A program made the position numbers and the translations under genes. From assembly GCA_027023165.1 (NCBI GenBank), contig JALVWX010000007.1, positions 1 through 20,363 on the forward strand: a DNA stretch of 20,363 nucleotides, read 5' to 3'. This document shows positions 15,001 to 20,363 of this stretch, piece by piece. Below the pieces are notes generated by a model. The model searched no databases. It worked only from the letters and a program-made list of their open reading frames with translations, and was not told the DNA's origin. How positions within the stretch are numbered: position 1 is the first letter of the stretch; each line of letters starts with the position of its first letter. Origin of the DNA: Thermococcus sp. GTDB lineage: Archaea; Methanobacteriota_B; Thermococci; Thermococcales; Thermococcaceae.

Positions 15001-15603
15001 ATGAGCGAGATAAAAGGGGTTAACGAAAACGATGGCGTCATACACTACGAACTCCAGGAGTTCAAGCTCTTCGAGCCGCTGTTCAGGTGGGCGAGAAAGA
15101 AGAGCCTCTGGATAGTGGCGTTCTGTACGGGATGCGGCGGTATCGAGATGCCGCCGCTGGCCACCGCCAGGTACGACTTCGAGCGCTTCGGCATCATGCC
15201 CAACCCATCCCCGAGGATGGGCGACCTGTTCCTCATCACAGGCTACGTAACGCCGAAGACGCTCAAGAGGATAATCGTGACCTACGAGATGATGCAGGGA
15301 CCGAAGTACATCCTCGCCCACGGCTCCTGCCCGATAAACGGCGGTGTCTACTGGGACTCCTACAACGTTGTGAAGCAGCTTGATAAGTACATTCCCATTG
15401 ACGTCGCCATAGCGGGCTGTATGCCCAGGGTCGAGGCAGTCATGGACGGAATACTCGAGATAATGCGCAGGATAGAGAGCGGAAAGGCCGACGGCTGGAG
15501 GCGCTACCACGAGAATTACGAGTGGTACAGGAAGAACCAGGATGAGTTGTTCGGTGAAGGATGGCGCGAGAAGGAAGCCAAGAGGTGGTTGGCATGGCTA
15601 TGA
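15001..15603 (+). CDS. mbxJ: Mbx complex subunit J (NuoB-like, proximal [4Fe-4S] subunit)
   Basis: A 200-residue subunit homologous to NuoB and to small subunits of membrane [NiFe] hydrogenases. It carries the cluster nearest the catalytic site. Cysteine ligands seen are C42 and C45 (FCTGCGGIE), C110 (HGSCPINGG) and C140 (IAGCMPR); all four are present. I choose the ATG at 15001, which has GGTGA five bases upstream; GTG/ATG codons at 14992 and 14995 overlap that site. Its stop lies 10 nt inside the start of mbxK. In the known Mbx/MBS complex this cluster is a candidate site of polysulfide reduction (established for the family, not shown here). Confidence 0.92.
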   Translation: MSEIKGVNENDGVIHYELQEFKLFEPLFRWARKKSLWIVAFCTGCGGIEMPPLATARYDFERFGIMPNPSPRMGDLFLITGYVTPKTLKRIIVTYEMMQGPKYILAHGSCPINGGVYWDSYNVVKQLDKYIPIDVAIAGCMPRVEAVMDGILEIMRRIESGKADGWRRYHENYEWYRKNQDELFGEGWREKEAKRWLAWL

Positions 15604-16181
15604 ACGAGAAGAAGGTTGAGGAGAAGGTCGAAGAGAGCAAGCCAGTTGAGGAGACCAAGCCAGAACTTCCTGACACCAAAGAGGGAAGGCTCGTCAAGGC
15701 GATCATCAAAAAGGCACCCTATGCAGAGGGTAGCGTCAGGCGCGAGAGAAGGGTTGAGTTCAGGGTCCCGGCCGAGAGGATACACGAGTTCCTCGAGCTT
15801 GCCAGTGAGAAGTTTGAGATGCTCATGCAGATAACGACCGTTGACTGGCTCAAGGAGAAGGAGTTCGAACTCGTTTACCAGCTCTGGAGCGTGGGCGAAA
15901 GCGTTCACGCCTTCGTCAGGACGAGGGTTCCAAGGGAGAACACGAAACTCCCGACCGTCATGGACATCTGGCCGGTTGCGGAGACCTACGAGAGGGAAGC
16001 CCACGAGTTCTTTGGAATAATCTTCGAGGGCAATCCGCGCCTTGGACCGTTCATCCTGGAGGAGAGGGAGTACGAGAAGCACCCGCTCAGGAAGGACTTC
16101 AGCACGCTCAGCCACGTTAAAGCCGTCTACGGAGAGGACTTCGACAGGTATGATGAGAGCAAGACGAACTACGTGATATGA
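15594..16181 (+). CDS. mbxK: Mbx complex subunit K (NuoC-like)
   Basis: A 195-residue peripheral-arm subunit. Residues about 65-195 are the NuoC/30-kDa domain with RVPRENTKLPTVMDIWPVAETYEREAHEFFGIIFEGNPRL and the conserved HPLRKDF end. The first 60 or so residues are a charged Glu/Lys-rich, probably disordered or coiled extension (MNEKKVEEKVEESKPVEETK). The start is taken as the ATG at 15594, with GAGGTGG about 5 nt upstream. The ATG at 15600 in the ATGA overlap is also possible. A longer frame from 15561 lacks a ribosome site. mbxL follows with a 10-nt gap. Confidence 0.88.
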   Translation: MAMNEKKVEEKVEESKPVEETKPELPDTKEGRLVKAIIKKAPYAEGSVRRERRVEFRVPAERIHEFLELASEKFEMLMQITTVDWLKEKEFELVYQLWSVGESVHAFVRTRVPRENTKLPTVMDIWPVAETYEREAHEFFGIIFEGNPRLGPFILEEREYEKHPLRKDFSTLSHVKAVYGEDFDRYDESKTNYVI

Positions 16182-16191
16182 GGTGATGATC

Positions 16192-17376
16192 ATGGCTAAC
16201 CTTGAGGTTCCTATGGAGTTAAAGGCCGAGGCAAAGCAACACGACATGTACCTCCACCCGATAGAGAAGGACACCTACGAGCTGTTTTTCGGTCCGCAGC
16301 ACATGGCGACGGAGAACTTCAGCATAATCCTCAAGATGGACGGCAACAGGATAGAGAAGGCAATAGTCAACCCGGGCTTCCTCCACAGGGGCTTTGAAAA
16401 GCTCGCCGAGGGGAGACCTTACTTCACGAACATAGCGTTACTCCTCCGTATCTGTGTGCCTGAGAGCGACGTGCCGGAGAACATCTATTCCATGGCCGTC
16501 GACGAGATAGTGGGCTGGGAGGTCCCTGACAGGGCGATATGGATAAGAAACGTCGTCCTTGAGATGGCGAGGATGAGCGCCTGGATGTTCTGGATAATGG
16601 GCTTTGGAAACGAGATAGGCCTCTACACTGCAGGACAGTGGGCGGCAGCATACCGTGAGAGGTTCATGCGCCTCTTTGAGGAGCTCACCGGTGGAAGGGT
16701 CTACCACATATACACCGTGCCCGGCGGTGTTAGGAGAGACATACCGGGCGACCGCTGGTTGAGACAGCTCAGGGACACCGTCGAGTACATCAAGTCCAAG
16801 CTCAAGGACTTCGACGAGATACTCTTCGACAACTACATAACCTTCGAGAGGACTGAGGGCGTTGGTGTAATGGACAAGAAGTTTGCCCTCAAGCATGCTG
16901 TAACAGGTCCGAACCTCAGGGCCACCGGAGTGCCCTACGACGTCAGAAAGGACGACCCATACTATCTCTACGACCAGCTCGACTTCGAGATTCCTGTCCT
17001 CAAAGAGGGCGACAGCCTCGCAAGGGTTCTCGTCAGGAGATACGAGATGGAGCAGGATCTCTACATCCTCGAGCAGCTCCTCGACATGGGGCCGCCGAGC
17101 GGGCCTTACATGGTTCAGGACGCCAGACTCAAGGCCCTGCCGAGGTTTAAACCTCCAAAGGGAGACGCCTACGCCCACGTCGAGTCAACGAAGGGCGACT
17201 TTGGTGCCTACGTTGTCAGTGACGGAAGTCACAAACCCTACCGCGTCCACGTGAGAGGACCGAGCCAGAGCCACGGCGTTACCGTCCTGGAGGAACTCCT
17301 GAAGGGGGCGCGTTTGGCGGACGTCCCGGTCATACTGAAGACCCTTGACAACTGCCCGCCGGACATAGACAGGTGA
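16192..17376 (+). CDS. mbxL: Mbx complex catalytic-type subunit L (NuoD/hydrogenase large subunit-like, modified metal site)
   Basis: A 394-residue homologue of complex I NuoD and of [NiFe]-hydrogenase large subunits. In hydrogenases two CxxC motifs hold the Ni-Fe centre. Here the first is C88-V-P-E91 (in LLLRICVPESD) and the second is C388-P-P-D391 (in LDNCPPDIDR at the extreme C terminus). Two of the four ligands are therefore acids, and there is no cleavable C-terminal peptide after the motif. A [NiFe] site cannot form in the usual way. This fits MbxL of the sulfane-sulfur reductase rather than MbhL. The ATG at 16192 has GGTGA five bases upstream. The stop overlaps the ribosome site of mbxN. 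Confidence 0.93.
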   Translation: MANLEVPMELKAEAKQHDMYLHPIEKDTYELFFGPQHMATENFSIILKMDGNRIEKAIVNPGFLHRGFEKLAEGRPYFTNIALLLRICVPESDVPENIYSMAVDEIVGWEVPDRAIWIRNVVLEMARMSAWMFWIMGFGNEIGLYTAGQWAAAYRERFMRLFEELTGGRVYHIYTVPGGVRRDIPGDRWLRQLRDTVEYIKSKLKDFDEILFDNYITFERTEGVGVMDKKFALKHAVTGPNLRATGVPYDVRKDDPYYLYDQLDFEIPVLKEGDSLARVLVRRYEMEQDLYILEQLLDMGPPSGPYMVQDARLKALPRFKPPKGDAYAHVESTKGDFGAYVVSDGSHKPYRVHVRGPSQSHGVTVLEELLKGARLADVPVILKTLDNCPPDIDR

Positions 17377-17381
17377 TGAAG

Positions 17382-18044
17382 ATGCCCGCGAGAGTCGTTG
17401 GAGAAGAAAAGGTCAAGATCAAGAAGTCCTTCGTCAAGCCCTGGATGGGCATCAAGTACCTGTTCAAGAAGCCGGTAACCATAAAGATACCCTTCGAGAA
17501 GATAGAGCCGGCACCGAAGTACAGGGGCTTCCACACACTCGACTGGAAGAAGTGCGTTGGCTGTAACTTCTGCGGCCAGATATGCCCGGCCAGAGCCATT
17601 GAGATGACGTGGATAGAAGGCGAGAAGAGACCGCACCCCAAGGTGGACTACGGCCGCTGTACCTTCTGCCAGTTCTGTGTCGACGTCTGTCCGACGGGAG
17701 CGCTCGGATTCAGCGAGAACTTCTACCTGACCACGGGTGGCTTCGAGGAGGATCTTGAGCTTTACGACTGGGTTCCAATACACCCGGACAAGGTCAGGGA
17801 ACTCAATGAGAGGTTCGGGGACTACCGCTTCCCGGTCGAGAGGATAGAGAAGAAGGGCGACGGTGTCTACGTCTACCACCTTCGCGACGGCGAAAAACTG
17901 GAGTTCAAAATACTCGGCTACGGTCTGAGACCACCGGCAGCCGCCAAACCCAAGCCCACGGCAAAGCCGGCCGCGAAAGCCCCCGCAAAGCCGCCGGCGA
18001 AGAAGGAAGAGCCAAAGAAGACCTCTGAGGACAAGCCCCAGTGA
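17382..18044 (+). CDS. mbxN: Mbx complex subunit N (NuoI-like, two [4Fe-4S] clusters)
   Basis: A 220-residue ferredoxin-like subunit that passes electrons from ferredoxin to MbxJ. Two complete cluster motifs are seen: C58, C61, C64, C68 (CVGCNFCGQICP) and C93, C96, C99, C103 (CTFCQFCVDVCP). The last 37 residues (about 184-220) are a low-complexity Pro/Ala/Lys tail with repeated KP and PAK units, likely disordered. The ATG at 17382 has GGTGA at 17372-17376, which lies over the mbxL stop. This is the last gene of the operon; a T-rich stretch follows. Confidence 0.92.
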   Translation: MPARVVGEEKVKIKKSFVKPWMGIKYLFKKPVTIKIPFEKIEPAPKYRGFHTLDWKKCVGCNFCGQICPARAIEMTWIEGEKRPHPKVDYGRCTFCQFCVDVCPTGALGFSENFYLTTGGFEEDLELYDWVPIHPDKVRELNERFGDYRFPVERIEKKGDGVYVYHLRDGEKLEFKILGYGLRPPAAAKPKPTAKPAAKAPAKPPAKKEEPKKTSEDKPQ

Positions 18045-18049
18045 GGGGC

Positions 18050-18064
18050 TTCTCTTTTGCATTT
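18050..18064 (+). terminator. T-rich probable end of the mbx operon
   Basis: TTCTCTTTTGCATTT begins six bases after the mbxN stop. It fits an archaeal T-rich stop but has no long T run. Confidence 0.4.
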
Positions 18065-18081
18065 CCCTCGTATCCCCCGAT

Positions 18082-18092
18082 AATTTTTTAAG
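18082..18092 (+). promoter_or_regulatory. TATA box of the DUF996 gene
   Basis: AATTTTTTAAG is centred about 38 bp before the GTG at 18125, so the gene probably has its own promoter separate from mbx. Confidence 0.55.
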
Positions 18093-18124
18093 ATGATGTA
18101 CCTACCACCAACCGAGGTGATTCT

Positions 18125-18718
18125 GTGGACGTTCGAAGGGAAAAGAGCCTCGGCCTGGTGGGGTCGATACTCCTGCTTGTTGGAGGGTTTCTCGGCGTCA
18201 TCCCGTACGTTGGAGTGTTCCTCGGAACGACCTCGCTAATAGGCCAGGTGCTCATCCTCATCGCCCTAAAAGGCCTCGGGGACAAGCTCGGCGACGACAG
18301 ACCATTCAGATACTACCTCTACTCGGTCGTGATAGCCATAGGCCTCGCCGCGGTCTCAATAGTGCTCATACTCGTGGGGATAATCTCGGCACCGGGATTC
18401 GTCGACCATCCTGAAGGCTTAAACGCCATCGGAATCGGGATGGTTGGAGCAGCACTGCTCCTAATACTCGCGGGCGCAATAATAGGGATATACTTCACGA
18501 TAAAGGCGTGGAGGGCGACGTATGAAATTACGAAGGTTGAAGAGTTCAAGAAGACCGCAGACTTCATGATGTGGGGAGTGATAACCCTCATAATCCTCGT
18601 TGGAGTCATACTCCTCCTCGTGGCGGCGGTCTATCAGATACTCGCGTTCGCTAACATGCCGGAGGAGTTGAACGTCGGAGGGGAGAAAGAAGGACCGGAA
18701 GATGTTCCCGTCTTCTGA
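18125..18718 (+). CDS. DUF996 family integral membrane protein
   Basis: A 197-residue protein of unknown function with four to five membrane helices. The N-terminal repeat-like unit LGLVGSILLLVGGFLGVIPYVGVFLGTTSLIGQVLILIALKGLGDKLGD is the DUF996 signature. Further helices occupy residues about 63-90, 110-132 and 150-178, before a short acidic hydrophilic end. The start is GTG, with GAGGTGA four bases upstream. The gene lies 80 bp after mbxN with its own TATA-like element, so co-regulation with mbx is possible by read-through only. Its stop codon abuts, with no gap, the stop of the convergent aminotransferase-fold gene. Confidence 0.75.
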   Translation: MDVRREKSLGLVGSILLLVGGFLGVIPYVGVFLGTTSLIGQVLILIALKGLGDKLGDDRPFRYYLYSVVIAIGLAAVSIVLILVGIISAPGFVDHPEGLNAIGIGMVGAALLLILAGAIIGIYFTIKAWRATYEITKVEEFKKTADFMMWGVITLIILVGVILLLVAAVYQILAFANMPEELNVGGEKEGPEDVPVF

Positions 18719-20062
18719 TCACCACCCCTCCACCCTTTTCAGAACCTCATCAGAAACCTTTCCTTCTTCGACGTCCTCTATAGCCTCTTCGAGCCTCTCA
18801 AGGCCTTCATCCAAAAGTTCTTCCTCTATCGTCAGCGGGGGCTGGATCCTGAGCACGTTGCCCTGGAGGAAAGCTACTATAAGGCCAAGCTCGTAGGCCC
18901 TCCAGACGACCTTCCTGGCCTCGTCGTAGGCCCTCTCCTTGGTTTCCCTGTCCTTCACGAGGTCGACGCCGAGCATGAGGCCTAGGCCGCGAACGTCGCC
19001 GATGAGCTCGTGCCTTTTCTTCATCCTTTCGAGCCTGTTCTTGGCTTTCTTTCCAAGCCTCTCTGCCCTAGCCAGAAGGTTCCGCTCCTCGATTTCCTCG
19101 ATAACGGCTAAGGCTGCGGCACTCGCGACCGGGTTTCCGCTCAGGGTAAAGGCGTGGCCGAGAGGCGGGAGTGAGTCCATTATCTCGGCCCTGCCGATTA
19201 TCGCGCTTATCGGGAGGCCGCCGCCGAGGGGTTTTGCCAGGGTCACCAGATCGGGTTCTATCCCAAAGTGCTCTATCGCGAACCACCTGCCAGTCCTCCC
19301 AAGGCCGCTCTGGACTTCGTCCACCGCGAGCAAAATGCCATGTTCGTCCAAAATCTTCTTCAGCCTCTTGAAGTAACCCTCTGGTGGAACCACCATTCCT
19401 GCATCGCCCTGTATCGCTTCCGCCAAAAGGAGCGCGATGCCCTCGGCGTGAACCTCCCCCTCGAACTTCTCCTTCAGGTATTCCAGGCATTCCATCCTAC
19501 ACTTCCCGGGTTCCTTGCCAAAGGGACAGCGGTAGCAGTTGGGATAGGGTATGAAGTGCACGTCGCTTAGCTGGCCAACCTTGGAGCGAACCTCGAAGTC
19601 GAGACCGGTAACGCTCATCGCTCCATAGGTAGAGCCGTAGTAGCTCCTCAGGTAGCTTAAAACGGCCCTTCTGCCTGTGTAGGCCCTCACGAACTTTATT
19701 GCCCCGTCGTTGGCGTCGCTCCCGCTAAGGCCGAGGGAGACCTTCACTCCATCCATAGGGGCTATCTCGGCGAGCTTTTCGGCCAGGAGGAGAGGCTCCA
19801 CAGGGAAGCCGTAGATGAAGGTAAAGTGCAGAAGCCTGTCGGCGGTCCTCTTCACGGCGTTAACCACGCGTGGATTGTTGTGGCCGACGTTCTGAACGGC
19901 CGCATCGCTCAGGAAGTCTAGGTACTCCCTTCCCTCGATGTCCCAAACGAGGGCATTCTCTGCCCTTGCCGGAACTATGGGGGCGTATGTAACGCGTGAG
20001 GCCCGGGGAAAGATCCGGGAGTATCGCTCAATGACCTCATCCTTACCATCGGGAAGCTTCAT
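18719..20062 (-). CDS. Class III PLP enzyme, probable leucine/methionine racemase type (aminotransferase fold)
   Basis: A 447-residue pyridoxal-phosphate enzyme of fold type I, class III aminotransferase family. The Schiff-base lysine is K277 in [12 protein letters not shown]248 in [13 protein letters not shown] is the usual partner of the PLP ring nitrogen, and GSDAND (114-119) binds the phosphate. An insertion, [17 protein letters not shown], carries four cysteines (C176, C179, C188, C192). Thermococcales homologues include ornithine aminotransferase and amino-acid racemases. From memory, the Thermococcus kodakarensis gene TK1211 near mbx is a leucine/methionine racemase, and this position matches. 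The substrate call is therefore inference; aminotransferase activity remains possible. The ATG at 20062 has AAGGTGG upstream. The gene is divergent from an Lrp-family regulator. Confidence 0.85.
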   Translation of the reverse strand: MKLPDGKDEVIERYSRIFPRASRVTYAPIVPARAENALVWDIEGREYLDFLSDAAVQNVGHNNPRVVNAVKRTADRLLHFTFIYGFPVEPLLLAEKLAEIAPMDGVKVSLGLSGSDANDGAIKFVRAYTGRRAVLSYLRSYYGSTYGAMSVTGLDFEVRSKVGQLSDVHFIPYPNCYRCPFGKEPGKCRMECLEYLKEKFEGEVHAEGIALLLAEAIQGDAGMVVPPEGYFKRLKKILDEHGILLAVDEVQSGLGRTGRWFAIEHFGIEPDLVTLAKPLGGGLPISAIIGRAEIMDSLPPLGHAFTLSGNPVASAAALAVIEEIEERNLLARAERLGKKAKNRLERMKKRHELIGDVRGLGLMLGVDLVKDRETKERAYDEARKVVWRAYELGLIVAFLQGNVLRIQPPLTIEEELLDEGLERLEEAIEDVEEGKVSDEVLKRVEGW

Positions 20063-20101
20063 AATTCCACCTTACTGCTATACGCGTTTGGAACTAATAG
20101 C

Positions 20102-20117
20102 AATTTCGGCAGAAATT
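20102..20117. promoter_or_regulatory. Palindrome between the racemase-like gene and the Lrp-family gene
   Basis: AATTTC-GGCA-GAAATT is a perfect 6-bp dyad with a 4-bp centre. It sits 39 bp from the minus-strand ATG at 20062 and just upstream of the plus-strand TATA-like element. Size and symmetry fit an Lrp/AsnC dimer site; assignment to the neighbouring regulator is inferred. Confidence 0.5.
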
Positions 20118-20135
20118 TGCTTATTTGGCTGAAAA

Positions 20136-20145
20136 GCTTAAAAGT
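20136..20145 (+). promoter_or_regulatory. TATA-like element of the Lrp-family gene
   Basis: AGCTTAAAAG is centred about 40 bp before the ATG at 20180; the leader would contain AAGGTG. Confidence 0.45.
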
Positions 20146-20179
20146 AAAATGATGAATCAACAAAAATTAAGGTGAAAAC

Positions 20180-20363
20180 ATGCGAGATAGTGAGCATCTT
20201 GACGGCCTCGACAGGATGATACTCAACGTCCTCCAAGAGGATGGACGAGCCAGCTACTCCGAGATAGCGAGAAGGTTAAAGGTGCCCGAGTCAACGGTCA
20301 GGCTAAGGGTGAAGAAGCTCGTTGAGAGGGGCATAATAAGAAAGTTCGTCGCACTCATAAACC
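20180..20363 (+). CDS. Lrp/AsnC family transcriptional regulator, N-terminal part (runs off right edge)
   Basis: The visible 61 residues are the N-terminal helix-turn-helix of the Lrp/AsnC family: LDGLDRMILNVLQEDGRASYSEIARRLKVPESTVRLRVKKLVERGIIRKFVALI. The effector-binding RAM/AsnC domain lies beyond the window. The ATG at 20180 has AAGGTGAAAAC upstream. Such regulators usually sense amino acids and often control a divergent neighbour, here the class III PLP enzyme gene. The target is inferred from gene arrangement and the palindrome at 20102-20117. Confidence 0.88.
   Translation, partial: MRDSEHLDGLDRMILNVLQEDGRASYSEIARRLKVPESTVRLRVKKLVERGIIRKFVALIN

Noticed and set aside
15561..15593. Upstream ATG extending mbxK by 11 residues.
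   Set aside because: No ribosome site in front of it, and it lies deep in mbxJ. GAGGTGG is placed for the ATG at 15594.
8260..18044. A membrane-bound [NiFe] hydrogenase (mbh) operon.
   Set aside because: The gene order places the NuoH-like gene before the NuoB-like gene, there are two large antiporter-like genes, and the large subunit has only one cysteine in each ligand motif. These are mbx features.
20149..20156. ATGATGA resembling a C box before the Lrp-family gene.
   Set aside because: No D box at a suitable distance, and the region is explained by the leader of the regulator gene.

Overview
The window looks like chromosomal DNA of a hyperthermophilic euryarchaeon of the order Thermococcales, most likely a fairly GC-rich Thermococcus. 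The evidence is archaeal promoter elements (TTTATAAG- and CTTTTTAAG-type TATA boxes), GGTGA/GAGGTG ribosome sites, frequent GTG/TTG starts with ATGA/GTGA/TTGA gene overlaps, and above all a complete 13-gene mbx (also called mbs) cluster whose gene order matches the membrane-bound sulfane-sulfur reductase locus of Pyrococcus/Thermococcus as I remember it. No tRNA, rRNA, CRISPR array or insertion sequence was seen. No gap between genes exceeds 300 bases.

Left part (1-7287): the 5' part of argS on the minus strand runs off the left edge. It shares a short promoter region with a divergent pair, a stand-alone lipoate-ligase C-terminal domain and a SpoIIM/DUF95 membrane protein. The SpoIIM gene converges on and overlaps by 69 nt a minus-strand DUF354 (GT-B-like, sugar-related) gene. 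A 283-bp intergenic region with palindromic repeats leads to wecC-wecB, two overlapping genes that convert UDP-GlcNAc via UDP-ManNAc to UDP-ManNAcA. Next come an AT-richer, sequon-rich small secreted protein gene of unknown function and a radical SAM protein with a C-terminal TRAM-like region, both on the minus strand.

Middle (7475-18044): a small HTH + ACT regulator (COG2150 type) is followed by a 284-bp gap holding the mbx promoter. That gap has one exact match to the extended SurR operator (AAC-N5-GTT-N3-AAC) upstream of the TATA box and one near match overlapping it. The mbx operon then runs without meaningful gaps for 9.8 kb. It encodes a Mrp-antiporter-like membrane module (mbxA,B,C,D,F,G,H,H'), the NuoH-like anchor mbxM and the peripheral electron-transfer arm mbxJ,K,L,N. 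MbxL keeps only one cysteine of each of the two CxxC nickel-binding motifs (CxxE and CxxD remain). The complex is therefore not a [NiFe] hydrogenase and fits the sulfur-reducing Mbx/MBS respiratory complex, which couples ferredoxin oxidation to ion pumping.

Right part (18045-20363): a DUF996 membrane protein gene with its own promoter abuts end-to-end a convergent class-III PLP enzyme gene, probably the leucine/methionine racemase type of Thermococcales. That gene is divergent from an Lrp/AsnC regulator that runs off the right edge. The shared intergenic region carries an AATTTC-N4-GAAATT palindrome, a plausible Lrp operator.

Nothing here is a wholly unknown multi-gene system. The best leads are the SurR operator layout at mbx, the modified active site of MbxL, the acidic substitution in MbxH, the operator-like repeats before wecC, and the lineage-specific secreted protein next to the ManNAcA genes.
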